Source: Candidatus Cloacimonadota bacterium (GTDB lineage Bacteria > Muiribacteriota > UBA6191). Taken from it: a DNA stretch of 53,992 bases. The notes under the pieces were generated by a model, which was given only the letters and a program-made list of their open reading frames with translations, was not told the origin of the DNA and searched no databases. The DNA lies in assembly GCA_002402105.1 (NCBI GenBank), contig NVVD01000004.1, positions 155,540-209,531 on the forward strand, in the 5' to 3' direction. The position numbers were made by a program, and so were the translations under genes. This document shows positions 33,004-42,398 of the stretch, piece after piece (within the stretch, counting starts at the first letter, position 1; the number at the start of each line of letters is the position of its first letter).

Positions 33004-33909
33004 ATGGAAGAAAAATTAAATATATCAGAGTTTTTTGAGCATTATAAATCAACCGCTCTAGCTCTAGTACAGCCACTATTATTATTATCTTTATTTTTTT
33101 CGGCTCCCTACATATTAGGGTATGGTTTAGATAATACTATAGGGCTATTTTTACCAACTTTAATAGGGTTTTTGTCTTTTTGTTTAACTCTTGTTGGGTT
33201 ATGTATTGGTGCTTTAGCCCCGTTTGTATTTACTTATATGATAGTAAAGTATTATTTGGGTGAAACGATTGATGTAAAAAAAATAATATTAAATTTTGAT
33301 AAATCATTGATTTGGCCAATATTAGTAGTTATTTCTTATCAGCATTTAATAACTTTGGCGCCATCTTTACTTGTTACTTGTTTGATGCCTATTTCTTTTA
33401 TTTTTCCTCCTTTTGTTTTTTTTGTATTTCTTTTATATATTCCAGCCTTTTTATTAAATTCAGTGCTCGGTGTTATATTAGGTTTTACCCCGTATATGTA
33501 CTTTTTTCATAGAGAGTCAAATTTAGAACCTTTAATTTTGTCTTTTAATTTTGTTAAAAAAAATGTAGTAAATATTATTATTTTTGCTCTGATTATGTGG
33601 GCTTTAAATTTTGCAATTTCGATGGCTTTTGGTTCAGCTTCAATGATGAGTTCTATTTTTTCTTTATTTACTACCATGGATTCATCTAGTTTTGATGTTA
33701 GCTCATTTCAACACATGGGACAAAGTGAAATAAAAGATAAACTGATGGGTTTTGCTAGTTTTTTTAGAGCAAATTTAATTGATCAGGTTAAAACAGTATT
33801 TCAATTAGCTATTGTGCAATCACTAAACTCTGTTTTCTTTTTATATTTTGTTGGTTTTTTAAAATCTCCTCATGAATTTAAATTAGCATTTTCAACAAAG
33901 TTAAAATAG
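33004..33909 (+). CDS. Polytopic inner-membrane protein, unknown function
   Basis: 301 residues with about six long hydrophobic segments (near 17-38, 45-75, 95-120, 125-160, 190-215 and 260-290). The arrangement recalls membrane domains of the DUF975/GDPD-linked type, but no specific signature was recognised. An AAGGAAG site precedes the start. The esterase-like gene begins one base after its stop, so the two are cotranscribed. Confidence 0.55.
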   Translation: MEEKLNISEFFEHYKSTALALVQPLLLLSLFFSAPYILGYGLDNTIGLFLPTLIGFLSFCLTLVGLCIGALAPFVFTYMIVKYYLGETIDVKKIILNFDKSLIWPILVVISYQHLITLAPSLLVTCLMPISFIFPPFVFFVFLLYIPAFLLNSVLGVILGFTPYMYFFHRESNLEPLILSFNFVKKNVVNIIIFALIMWALNFAISMAFGSASMMSSIFSLFTTMDSSSFDVSSFQHMGQSEIKDKLMGFASFFRANLIDQVKTVFQLAIVQSLNSVFFLYFVGFLKSPHEFKLAFSTKLK

Positions 33910-33910
33910 T

Positions 33911-34747
33911 TTGATAGTTGGGATATTTATAGGATTTTTTATAGCCATCTTGGTTTCTTTTCAAAACGGAGCAAAAAATAGAGAAGAAGAACTTTTAATC
34001 AACAAAAATAAATTAAATCCATATAATTTATTATCAAGTAGGTCTAATAATAAAATCTGTGTGTTTATGCTTCATGGTTTTGGAGTGACTCCTCAAATTT
34101 TTGGTGATTTACAATTTAAGTTATCTATTTTAAATATTGACTCTTATGCTCCTATGTTAACAGGTAAATCTTGGTCTTTATTTTCTTTTGCAAACTCATC
34201 TCATCAAGAGTGGATAAATAAATCAACTGAAGTTTATGATAGATTGAGTTTAGAATATGATGAAGTAATTGTACTTGGTTTTTCAATGGGTGGCACGCTT
34301 GCAACTCACCTATCTCAAATACGAAAAGTCAAAAAAGTAATTTTGCTATCTCCTTACTTTGGACTTTATAAAATGCCACCTTTTATTGAAAATGTTTTAA
34401 TTACATTGTTTAAAAAAAGAAATTTATACATTAAAAATAAATCATTAGATTGTTCAAAAGTAATAAAACAAGAAGAGATTTTTACTTATGGTTACACACC
34501 ATTAAAAGCTGTTGTAGAGCTGTTTTTATTAAAAGAAAAGGTGGTCTCCTTACCAAAATCATTTGCTTCTATTTTAATTATGCATTCAAGACTAGATCAT
34601 GTAGCAGATTATCAAGAGTCATATGACTATTTTAAAGAGGTAGAAGAGTTTGAGTTTGTATCTCTTGAAAAGTCATATCATTATATTTTAAATGATATTG
34701 AACAAGAAGAAGTTTATTTAAAAGTAATTGATTTCATTAGGCATTAA
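33911..34747 (+). CDS. Membrane-anchored alpha/beta hydrolase (carboxylesterase/monoglyceride-lipase type)
   Basis: 278 residues from a TTG start that follows the upstream stop by one base. Residues 1-18 (IVGIFIGFFIAILVSF) form a membrane anchor or signal sequence. The hydrolase core begins CVFMLHGFGVTPQIF, has the nucleophile elbow GFSMGG, a late Asp in IMHSRLDHVAD and a His in KSYHYILND, giving the Ser-Asp-His triad. The pattern fits Est30/monoacylglycerol lipase-like enzymes. The substrate is unknown. The 3' end overlaps the haemoglobin gene by 11 bp. Confidence 0.8.
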   Translation: MIVGIFIGFFIAILVSFQNGAKNREEELLINKNKLNPYNLLSSRSNNKICVFMLHGFGVTPQIFGDLQFKLSILNIDSYAPMLTGKSWSLFSFANSSHQEWINKSTEVYDRLSLEYDEVIVLGFSMGGTLATHLSQIRKVKKVILLSPYFGLYKMPPFIENVLITLFKKRNLYIKNKSLDCSKVIKQEEIFTYGYTPLKAVVELFLLKEKVVSLPKSFASILIMHSRLDHVADYQESYDYFKEVEEFEFVSLEKSYHYILNDIEQEEVYLKVIDFIRH

Positions 34748-35174
34748 GAGGCTTTTTGAAGTCTAATATTTTATCATTATCATGTTTTTTAATGCATTCG
34801 GATACATCTTTCTTGCAAATAGCAGCTCTAAAAGCATAATCAATTTTGAGCCATTCTTTAGCAAGTTTATCATTAACTCCACACTCTAAGATTGTTTCTT
34901 TTAAAATGTTGTGTCGTAAATCAAAAATCTCTGTTGTGATGTTCATATTAATATGAGTAGGGATAGGGGGTTTACCAACAAATAAGATAAAACCACCCAT
35001 AGCATTTGTCATAAAATCTGTTTGTTGGTTTTCAATTTGAGGTCTAAAAGTATCTTGAAAAAAAAGCTTAAGCCAAGGATGTAAAAATAGTTTGTCGTAA
35101 AATAGTTTATGGACTTTTTGTAGAGTTTTACGTCCACCAATACGTTTAAATAATGATTCTTTTTTTTCTTTCAT
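34737..35174 (-). CDS. Truncated haemoglobin-like protein
   Basis: 145 residues. SLFKRIGGRKTLQKVHKLFYD is the classic truncated-globin N-terminus, followed by FF and a GG turn and by THINMNITTEIFD, where His74 sits at the proximal-haem position; the following FDLRHNILKETILECGV is the H helix region. The chain is a little longer than typical trHb (about 120-130 aa) at its C-terminus. Likely roles are NO or O2 handling; redox partner unknown. It is preceded by a consensus -10 and a dyad, both listed separately. Confidence 0.8.
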   Translation of the reverse strand: MKEKKESLFKRIGGRKTLQKVHKLFYDKLFLHPWLKLFFQDTFRPQIENQQTDFMTNAMGGFILFVGKPPIPTHINMNITTEIFDLRHNILKETILECGVNDKLAKEWLKIDYAFRAAICKKDVSECIKKHDNDKILDFKKPLNA

Positions 35175-35188
35175 AATGGTATTGAAGC

Positions 35189-35219
35189 ATTATATTAGAA
35201 AAATGTAAAAGCTTGTACA
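35189..35219 (-). promoter_or_regulatory. Haemoglobin-gene promoter region with a near-perfect 16-bp dyad
   Basis: On the minus strand a TATAAT (35194-35189) lies 15 bp before the start codon. A TGTA-N8-TACA dyad, TGTAAAAGCTTGTACA (35204-35219), symmetric at 14 of 16 positions, occupies the -35 region, suggesting a transcription-factor site. The factor is unknown. Confidence 0.35.
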
Positions 35220-35220
35220 T

Positions 35221-35253
35221 AAAAAAAACCTTTAATTTTATTAGAGGTTTTTT
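35221..35253 (-). terminator. Intrinsic terminator of the clostripain-like gene
   Basis: Read on the minus strand, AAAACCTCTAAT pairs with ATTAAAGGTTTT and is followed by a run of eight U. It separates the peptidase gene from the haemoglobin gene downstream. Confidence 0.8.
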
Positions 35254-35270
35254 AAAACTAAACTAAAATC

Positions 35271-36461
35271 TTAGAGATCTTGCATTCTAGTTTTTGACGC
35301 TTTATAAAAGCTTTTAAGCATTTCATCCCATTTGCTTACTTTTGCGAACTCAAGCTTTAAGTATTTATCACTAAAGCTATACCCGTTAGCAGGAAAGTAG
35401 ATTGCTGTACCTTTAGAGTTTTTCATTTTAGAGCCATGAGTTGCATGATGTCCAACAAATGCATTTGCTGCAATGATTGCTTTTTTACAAGCATCGGATG
35501 CTTCACCAGAAAGGTTTGGTGATAATAATTCTAGAAGATGGATTAAGTCAACATTTGAACGATAGTAAAATTTTTGTACACTTGCTACTGCTGATTTTAA
35601 TTGTGTTTTATGGCCATCCATCAATTGCTCTGCTAATACATTTAGTGCATCAACTAAAGCATCTGTTTTAGATAAATCAACCCAACTTTGAGTAGTTGAA
35701 GAGTTACCTTGAGAGCCACTATCATAAGATGCATCATATGTATCAACAATAATTGTTGAAACTTCTTGAGCTGTTAAGCCTTTTTTATTAACAAGCTCTT
35801 TTAAAGAGTCGTTATAGGCCCAACCTTCACCTGGCTCTGTTTCTTGAGATGCAAGCATGATTTCTACATCGTCTTTCATAGCGTAAGAAACTTCAAGCAT
35901 TTGCATTAAACAAGCGTCAAAAGCCATGATATCTAATTTTTTACCTAAGATGTTTCTGATGTCTTTAGCAGCACCAGTTAATTGAGCAGTAGTGATGTGG
36001 TTTCCTGATTGATCATCATAAGAGATACCTTTAAAAACACCGTTAGTTGCTCTTTTATTCCAACCAGAACCGTGGTTCCAGATAACTGTTGCATAATGTT
36101 CAGCTGGATAATTAGTAGAGCCCCATTCAACAAACTCTGTTAATGTTTTAACAGAACCCATATCAACTTCACCAAGGTCTTCAACCATATTAGTATCACC
36201 TTTTTGAACAAAATATCTTTTTGCTGGTTTACCATATGCTCTATCTAATTGAACTACAATATTTACGTTTTCATTTGAACCAATTTCAGCCATTTCTTCT
36301 AAGTCACCAACACCAAACTTATCAAGATTGTTATCAGCATTGATATAAATTAAATATGTCCATTCTTTAATATTTTTAGGTGTTTGTGCAAAGTTAGTAG
36401 AAATAAGAGATGTTGCTGCTAAGCCTAGTGATAAGATTCCAGTGAATAACATTTTTTTCAT
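35271..36461 (-). CDS. Clostripain-family (C11) secreted cysteine peptidase
   Basis: 396 residues with a signal peptide (MLFTGILSLGLAATSLIST). The catalytic dyad is visible: His130 in VIWNHGSGW and Cys184 in MAFDACLM, the C11 signature. YINADNNLDKF near residue 40 and GISYDD near 146 are further family blocks. These enzymes cleave after Arg or Lys, usually outside the inner membrane. No propeptide cleavage site is obvious. The gene is monocistronic, divergent from the kinase gene across 160 bp. Confidence 0.9.
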   Translation of the reverse strand: MKKMLFTGILSLGLAATSLISTNFAQTPKNIKEWTYLIYINADNNLDKFGVGDLEEMAEIGSNENVNIVVQLDRAYGKPAKRYFVQKGDTNMVEDLGEVDMGSVKTLTEFVEWGSTNYPAEHYATVIWNHGSGWNKRATNGVFKGISYDDQSGNHITTAQLTGAAKDIRNILGKKLDIMAFDACLMQMLEVSYAMKDDVEIMLASQETEPGEGWAYNDSLKELVNKKGLTAQEVSTIIVDTYDASYDSGSQGNSSTTQSWVDLSKTDALVDALNVLAEQLMDGHKTQLKSAVASVQKFYYRSNVDLIHLLELLSPNLSGEASDACKKAIIAANAFVGHHATHGSKMKNSKGTAIYFPANGYSFSDKYLKLEFAKVSKWDEMLKSFYKASKTRMQDL

Positions 36462-36621
36462 GTAGTTCTCCCAAGATTTATTTTATAGTGATTTATTTAA
36501 AGTTCAGACTAAGGTTTTTTTAAAAAACGTCAAGTGTAGTTTTAAATAAAATTACTTAGTTGTTTAGTGACAAAATGATATCAAATTCGTCGATAGATCA
36601 AAAGAATAAACAACAAGGTAA

Positions 36622-37746
36622 ATGAAAGAAACTATGGCTAAAATATTATCAAAAGAACTCAAGTTTGGTCCTTATAAAGTTTTAGGAAAAGCCATTGCTA
36701 CTGGTGGAATGGCTCAGGTTTATAAGGTTGAAAATGTAGATGGAGAAGTTTTCGTAGCCAAAACCTTATTGCCACAATATTTATCAGATAGGCGAAAAAA
36801 GTCTCGTTTTTTGGCTGAGTTTGATTATCTACAAAAAATAAATTCAGAAATTGTGGTTAAGCCAAAAGAAATTATTCAAGAAAAAGGAGTTTGTTGTTTA
36901 ATATTAGAATATATAGACGGGATAGAACTAACAAAAGTAATAAAAAAGCTTGCTCCTCTTGATACAGAATCATCAGTTCATATTATTTTAGAGTTATGTA
37001 AAGCATTAGATGAATGCCATGAAAAGGGTATTTTTCATAGAGACTTAAAACCAGAAAATATTTTAATATCCAAAGACGGAAAGGTTCGTTTAATTGATCT
37101 TGGGGTTGTAAGACATGTAGAAACAAAGCGTACTTTACCAGGTACTGTTCTTGGTACTTTAGATTATATGGCACCAGAGCAAATTGAAGGTGAAAGAAAA
37201 GACGTTAAAAATACGGTAGATTTATATGCTTTAGGTATTATTTTATATGAGTTATTTACTAAAAAACTACCGATTAAATTTACCTCAAAAGACGGTATTA
37301 TAGATGTATATAAAAAGAAAAAAGAAAAGCTACCAAAGATAGGAAAACTTGAAAATATAGATTTAGAAAAAATATGCTTAGAGTTGATACAAGCTGATCC
37401 AACAGAAAGAATTCAAAGTGTATTTGATTTAGAAGAAAGGCTTTTAAAAGTTACTAATAAAACTAAAATAAAAAAAGGTTATAAACTTTTTTTAGAAAAA
37501 TATAGCGAGACTTTTTATAAGGCAAGCCCACTTACAAAATCTAAAACGATACAGACTAAAAAAGTAGAAGTTGTAATACAAAAAGAAATTTTAGTAGAAA
37601 ACCAAGAAGAAAATAAAACTTTATTTGTAGTCATTGGTTTTTTGTTTTTACTATCTATTTTTATTATAGGAGGACACTTTTTAAAGTGGTGGAGTTTAGT
37701 AGATGTATTTATATATTTGAAAGCTTTGGTAATGAATATCAAGTAA
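36622..37746 (+). CDS. Membrane-anchored eukaryotic-type Ser/Thr protein kinase
   Basis: 374 residues. The kinase fold (about 15-275) has an ATGGMAQVYK glycine loop, Lys47 in VAKTLL, the catalytic loop HRDLKPEN (139-146), a DLG in place of DFG (159-161) and an activation segment ending MAPEQ. A single transmembrane helix lies near 333-352 (LFVVIGFLFLLSIFIIGGHF), leaving only about 20 residues outside, so no sensor domain is attached. Two start ATGs are possible (36622 and 36634). The end overlaps the convergent DUF1501 gene by 8 bp. Substrates unknown. Confidence 0.9.
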   Translation: MKETMAKILSKELKFGPYKVLGKAIATGGMAQVYKVENVDGEVFVAKTLLPQYLSDRRKKSRFLAEFDYLQKINSEIVVKPKEIIQEKGVCCLILEYIDGIELTKVIKKLAPLDTESSVHIILELCKALDECHEKGIFHRDLKPENILISKDGKVRLIDLGVVRHVETKRTLPGTVLGTLDYMAPEQIEGERKDVKNTVDLYALGIILYELFTKKLPIKFTSKDGIIDVYKKKKEKLPKIGKLENIDLEKICLELIQADPTERIQSVFDLEERLLKVTNKTKIKKGYKLFLEKYSETFYKASPLTKSKTIQTKKVEVVIQKEILVENQEENKTLFVVIGFLFLLSIFIIGGHFLKWWSLVDVFIYLKALVMNIK

Positions 37747-38890
37747 TAAAGTTTAAATTTGAAAATTTCTTTAATCTCAGAGGTGCTTCAATATCGAGAC
37801 CTTTTTCGATAAGAGTCTTAAGATAGTTTCTAAAATCATTTGTATGAACTAAATCTTTATTAATTAAGTTTGTTAAATCAATTTTTTGTCCATACAAGCC
37901 GCCTTTAACATTAGCACCCATAACAAAATGAGTATTAGCTGTGCCGTGGTCGCTTCCTTTACTACCATTTTCCTCGGCTCTTCTGCCAAACTCTGAATAG
38001 GTAGCTAAGGTTACTTTATCCCATAAGTTATGTTTGATTAATGCCTCTTTAAAGCTTGTAGTTGCTGTAGCAAGTTGCTTTAAAAGACGAGCATGAGTGT
38101 TTTTTTGGTTGGAATGAGTATCAAAACCACCATGAGTTATTTTAATAACAGGTACATTGATTCCACTAATAATAAATTCAGCAGCTGATTTTAATGAGCG
38201 AGATAATTTATCTTTAGAAAATTCAGTTAATTGGAGAGATTTATTCATTTTATTTTGAATCATTTGATATGATCTTTGTATGTCTGATTGAATAGAGTCA
38301 AAATGTGCTAAAGAATTATTCATAATAGGTCTTTTAGATTTTTTGATTTTTTTTGCTCTCTTTAGAAACTGTTTTTGATTTTTAATGACTAATGACTGAA
38401 TATCTCCACCTTGTAAGGGGCCTGGGTCTGAATTACCTAAAATAAGACCTTCAAAATCATAGAGTGACTTTTTAAAGGCTAAACTATCGTTCATCCAACC
38501 ATGATTTAAAAACTCGTCACTATCTGATGCTGTATCCCAAATGTCAATGGATCTAAAATGCGATCTTATGGGTTCGTCATAGCCTAAGCCTTGAACAATG
38601 GCTAAATCTTTATTATTCCAAAGAGATTTCCATTTTTTTAAAGACTTGTGTAAATAAATATCCTTATCAAAAGAGATAACTTCATCTTTTGTTAATGCTA
38701 GTTTTGGTCTTAGTTTTTGATACATCGGGTCATTAAAAGGTACAAAAGTATTAAGGCCATCGTTTCCACCCTTTAATTCAATTAAAATTAAGACTTTTTG
38801 ATTTGTATTAAAGGTATTTGCAAAGTTTTTTTTTGAATGTGCTATAGCTAGACTAGAGAGTAAACCATAGATAAATTGTCGTCGATTCAT
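37739..38890 (-). CDS. DUF1501-family secreted protein with Tat-type signal
   Basis: 383 residues. The N-terminus MNRRQFIYGLLSSLAIAHS carries a twin-arginine-like motif, as usual for DUF1501. Family motifs include ELKGGNDGLNTFVPF, THGGFDTHSNQKNTHARLL and the YSEFGRRAEENGSKGSDHG block with Asp/His residues of the alkaline-phosphatase/sulfatase superfamily. Function is unknown. It lies 9 bp after the DUF1800 gene on the same strand; this gene pair recurs across many bacteria and is probably one functional unit. Confidence 0.9.
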   Translation of the reverse strand: MNRRQFIYGLLSSLAIAHSKKNFANTFNTNQKVLILIELKGGNDGLNTFVPFNDPMYQKLRPKLALTKDEVISFDKDIYLHKSLKKWKSLWNNKDLAIVQGLGYDEPIRSHFRSIDIWDTASDSDEFLNHGWMNDSLAFKKSLYDFEGLILGNSDPGPLQGGDIQSLVIKNQKQFLKRAKKIKKSKRPIMNNSLAHFDSIQSDIQRSYQMIQNKMNKSLQLTEFSKDKLSRSLKSAAEFIISGINVPVIKITHGGFDTHSNQKNTHARLLKQLATATTSFKEALIKHNLWDKVTLATYSEFGRRAEENGSKGSDHGTANTHFVMGANVKGGLYGQKIDLTNLINKDLVHTNDFRNYLKTLIEKGLDIEAPLRLKKFSNLNFIT

Positions 38891-38899
38891 GATGTTTCC

Positions 38900-40213
38900 T
38901 TATTTTAATTGAAAGTAGTCACTGCTTAAAATTTTTCGTAGTTTCTTTTTTTGATTTTTAATTTTTTTGAATTGAGATTGGTATTTAAATGCTAGTAGAT
39001 AGTTGAGGTTTACTGTAGAGTTATTAGTGTTCATCATAGATTTCATATTATTAGATAAACGATTTGAAATGTTTTTTCTAACAATAAATGTGTGTGAGTT
39101 TATCCAATGGTTTCCACCAATCCAACCCTTTACATTGGGAGGATTTAATAAAACCTGATTCATTTGTCTTCCTAGTTTGACATAGATTTTAGGGTCTTTT
39201 ATTTTAATGTCAAAGTACCTGACAACACCTATCATTAATTCGACAGGAGACTTGATAAAAATACCTTGATTTTCTTTAGCCCAAAATTCATCAAGTTGCA
39301 AAATACTTTTGATTAATAATGAAATATCATAAGAAGATTCTATAAAGTTTTTAGACAACTCTGTTATTTTTTGATTAGATAAGTTTTTAAAAATAAATTC
39401 TTTGGATACTTTTTTTACAATAAAGGGGGTCAAGCTATCTTGTTCAAATAGTAGTTCAACGATATCTTCTGCCATAAAGCGTCTGGTTTTTTTAAAAATA
39501 GTTTTATGACTGTGGTCGTGTAACCTGTAATTAATAGAAAGCTCTCCATTAAAGCGATTTGCTTTATATCCAGTAAAAGATTTAGCAATTTCTTTAATAT
39601 CATTTTCGGTATAGTTACCAATACCAAGAGTAAAAAGTTCTAATAACTCACGGGCAAAATTTTCATTGGGTTTCTTTTTATGGTTACTTTGAGTATCAAG
39701 ATAATGAATCATGGCAGGATCAAGCACTATATCTTTCAAGAAGCTTTTAAAAGAACCAAGGGCGTGTTTTCTAAATAGATTATGCTGTTTTAGCATAAGT
39801 ACAGGATTTTTGACTTTTTGCAAAGAAGAAACAAAATGATTATGCCAAAAAATAATCATTTTTTCTCTTAATTGCGACTTGGATTCAGATAAATGGGTAT
39901 ACCAATCAGCTTGAAGTTGAACTCCTAGTTTTCTTTGACTTTTTCTTAATTTTTGTTTTTCTTTTTTGGGAAGTTTTCTAAATTCTTGAAAAGTAGGTAA
40001 TTTTTGTAAATAATCAGGGGTATTTGATGGGCTATTGTCTGAACTTAAATTAAAAATAAAGTTGATAGCTTTATTTTTAGATAGGGGTAAAATTTCTTTG
40101 ATTTCGTTTGTGTTAAAACCAACACTTGTTAGTGAAAGTAAGTGTCTTGCCTCTTGGTGAGTCAAAGAAAAGGACATTGAAATAAAAAGAAACTGCAATA
40201 GTAATTTTTTCAT
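38900..40213 (-). CDS. DUF1800-family secreted protein
   Basis: 437 residues with a signal peptide (MKKLLLQFLFISMSFSL) and the DUF1800 features ARHLLSLTSVGF, MIIFWHNHFVSS and NENFARELLELFTLGIGNY, then SFTGYKANRF and NPPNVKGWIGG near the end. The protein is uncharacterised; partners are DUF1501 proteins, whose gene follows directly. The ribosome-binding site is AAGGAGG. Confidence 0.9.
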   Translation of the reverse strand: MKKLLLQFLFISMSFSLTHQEARHLLSLTSVGFNTNEIKEILPLSKNKAINFIFNLSSDNSPSNTPDYLQKLPTFQEFRKLPKKEKQKLRKSQRKLGVQLQADWYTHLSESKSQLREKMIIFWHNHFVSSLQKVKNPVLMLKQHNLFRKHALGSFKSFLKDIVLDPAMIHYLDTQSNHKKKPNENFARELLELFTLGIGNYTENDIKEIAKSFTGYKANRFNGELSINYRLHDHSHKTIFKKTRRFMAEDIVELLFEQDSLTPFIVKKVSKEFIFKNLSNQKITELSKNFIESSYDISLLIKSILQLDEFWAKENQGIFIKSPVELMIGVVRYFDIKIKDPKIYVKLGRQMNQVLLNPPNVKGWIGGNHWINSHTFIVRKNISNRLSNNMKSMMNTNNSTVNLNYLLAFKYQSQFKKIKNQKKKLRKILSSDYFQLK

Positions 40214-40263
40214 ACTACCTCCTTGTAAAAGTGTTTGTACAGGTTAAAAATTAAGTATAAATA

Positions 40264-40310
40264 AACCTTTTGTAATAGTTAGATGTATTAGTTTCTTAAA
40301 AGGTTACAAA
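40264..40310. repeat. Overlapping inverted repeats between DUF3604 and DUF1800 genes
   Basis: AACCTTTT (40264-40271) pairs with AAAAGGTT (40298-40305), and TTTGTAA (40269-40275) pairs with TTACAAA (40304-40310). The two pairings exclude each other. The loop is 26-28 nt and there is no U-run, so it is not a standard terminator; it could be a switchable hairpin or an operator region. Confidence 0.35.
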
Positions 40311-42068
40311 TTATTTTTTATTATAAAAGTAAGGGCCAATCCAGGCTAATTCATTATCTTTTTGTTTAATTTGTAAATAGTATTTATCTACATCATGAAA
40401 AGAAACTTCATTTTGAACTATGGTGGCTTTTTTACCAGATAGAGGTAAAGTTTGAAACCTTTTATGACCCTTTTTGTTAAAAGAAATTATTTTAATATGG
40501 TGTAACTCGTGGGTTCCATAAACCTTTAAAGGAAAAGGATGATGAAAGTTATTGGGTAGTAAGATGATTCTGGTTCCAGATGTTGCATAAAACTTTTTAT
40601 CCATTAAGTTTTGATAAATAGATTTTTTATTATTTTTTTTTGAAAATACAGCGGTTAATCCTCCTCCATCAAGCATAGAAGGCTTTATTAAATTATACCA
40701 ATCATTTAAACCAGGATGTCCTGCATGAGTATCAGAAGCAGCAAGAATAGAAAACTTTGCATCAGTATTTTTAATAGCTTCATGTAAAGAGCCATGAATA
40801 ACTGGTTGTTTTATTGTGGTATGGATATCTTCTGAGCTTCCGTGACTAGAAAAAACTTCAAAAGCTTTTTCATTGTTTTGCAGTCCCATTTTATAGTTAA
40901 AACTTCCCCAATGAATCATACTATGGTGTGGAAAAGAAAATACATTTCCAGTTGCTTTATACAGCTTTTTTGGAGAGGAGTAGTTTTTTAAGTCAGAGCG
41001 ATAAGGTAATCCATTATAATTTGGATAAATGATTGTTCTATGTCCCCAAGGACTTTTTGGAGTTAAAAAAGTAGATGTCCATTCAAAACCTAAAAAGGCC
41101 GAAAAACGATTGGCTTGATTTGCTTTTTTTGTTTGTTGAATTGTATTTAACCATTGCTTTTTATTGAGTGGTTTACCAAAAACTCCCTCGGCATGGTCAG
41201 TAATTGCCATAAAATCTAAGGCTGAGACATTTTTTCCATATTGAAATAAATCATGAGGGGTAACAGGTAAGCGTGAATCAGAATACATACTATGAGTGTG
41301 TAAATCTCCAAAATAGATTGGGTTGTTTTTTGGGGGAAGTGCATTAGAAATATAGTTTTTGCCCTTATAGTGGTAATGAAATCTCATAAAATCTTTGGGA
41401 TTTTTAATTAAGAAGAAATGAGGAGCAAAGATAACTTGATCAATTGTTTGATTGGTAAATTCTAATCCACCTTGAACTAAAAGTCCATTGTTAGAAGAGT
41501 TGCCAAGAGAGTCTAATCCGCTACAGTGAAGGTAGACCTTTGTTTTGCGAATCATTTGACAATTTAAAAAAATATCATTGTCTTCTTGAATTTTTAATGG
41601 AAAGCTTTTTTTAGATAGAAGCTTTTTTTGGTGATCAAAAAAATGGAAGGTAAGTGGATAAGTAAAAGCACTTGTTGGGGCATAAGATGAGTAAATAATT
41701 TTATCTTTCTTTAGTTTACAATTACTTTTTCTTTGAAATTGATATTTTTGATAAGTGCGAGATAGGCTTTTGGTTCGAGTAAATTTTTTTTGAGTAAAGC
41801 AATTTTTATTTTTAAAAAAGCGAAAATTACTTCCTAGATGTAGTTGAGGTAATTGTTCACTACTTAAAATAACTTCAAAGGAGTCTAAGTTTGAAGGAGG
41901 ATTAAATGTAAAAAATAAAAAAAAGTCTTTGTTAACTATAATTTTTGGTGTATTTGAAAGAAATATAATTTGTTTTTTAGAGTTAGAAAAAGATTTTATT
42001 AAAGAGTTTGTTATTTGGGAGGAAGTAAATAAAGAGAGGAAAACGAAAATGAGTATGAGATAGGGCAT
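40311..42068 (-). CDS. DUF3604-family metal-dependent hydrolase-like protein, exported
   Basis: 585 residues. An N-terminal hydrophobic leader (MPYLILIFVFLSLFTSS) precedes about 230 residues of beta-rich sequence, then the PHP-like metal site: YFGDLHTHSMYSDSR, ALDFMAITDHAEG, FLGFEWTST, SFPHHSMIH and LAASDTHAGHPG. These His/Asp residues would bind two or three metal ions, as in phosphoesterases, but DUF3604 is uncharacterised. It sits upstream of the DUF1800/DUF1501 genes on the minus strand, separated by a 97-bp spacer. Confidence 0.85.
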   Translation of the reverse strand: MPYLILIFVFLSLFTSSQITNSLIKSFSNSKKQIIFLSNTPKIIVNKDFFLFFTFNPPSNLDSFEVILSSEQLPQLHLGSNFRFFKNKNCFTQKKFTRTKSLSRTYQKYQFQRKSNCKLKKDKIIYSSYAPTSAFTYPLTFHFFDHQKKLLSKKSFPLKIQEDNDIFLNCQMIRKTKVYLHCSGLDSLGNSSNNGLLVQGGLEFTNQTIDQVIFAPHFFLIKNPKDFMRFHYHYKGKNYISNALPPKNNPIYFGDLHTHSMYSDSRLPVTPHDLFQYGKNVSALDFMAITDHAEGVFGKPLNKKQWLNTIQQTKKANQANRFSAFLGFEWTSTFLTPKSPWGHRTIIYPNYNGLPYRSDLKNYSSPKKLYKATGNVFSFPHHSMIHWGSFNYKMGLQNNEKAFEVFSSHGSSEDIHTTIKQPVIHGSLHEAIKNTDAKFSILAASDTHAGHPGLNDWYNLIKPSMLDGGGLTAVFSKKNNKKSIYQNLMDKKFYATSGTRIILLPNNFHHPFPLKVYGTHELHHIKIISFNKKGHKRFQTLPLSGKKATIVQNEVSFHDVDKYYLQIKQKDNELAWIGPYFYNKK

Positions 42069-42398
42069 AAGATGACTCCTTTAACAAATTATTAATTAAA
42101 ATTATGCATAGGATAATTTTTACTTTTTAGCAGACGTTATCCTAGCATTGAAAGAATTAACAAATCAATTAATGTATATTTATATCATCACTTCTAGGAG
42201 AATAAAGAGGCGAAATATTTTATTGTATCTGATAAGAATTACTACAAGTAAATAATTTTATAGTAAAATAATAGAGATTTTTAACAATTTTGGGTAGAAT
42301 AGCTACAAAATTATAATTGGGTTCTTTTTGCTCGTATAAATATGGCTGAATTGATTTTAAATTATAATATCTTTAATACTATGACAAGGTGGACGTAA
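42069..42398. other. Intergenic region between DUF3604 and lipoprotein genes
   Basis: 330 bp. A perfect 8-bp inverted repeat, TAGGATAA (42109-42116) and TTATCCTA (42137-42144), has a 20-nt loop. A possible promoter for the lipoprotein gene is TTGATT (42351-42356) with TAATAC (42374-42379), 17-bp spacer. No gene or RNA was recognised. Confidence 0.4.
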
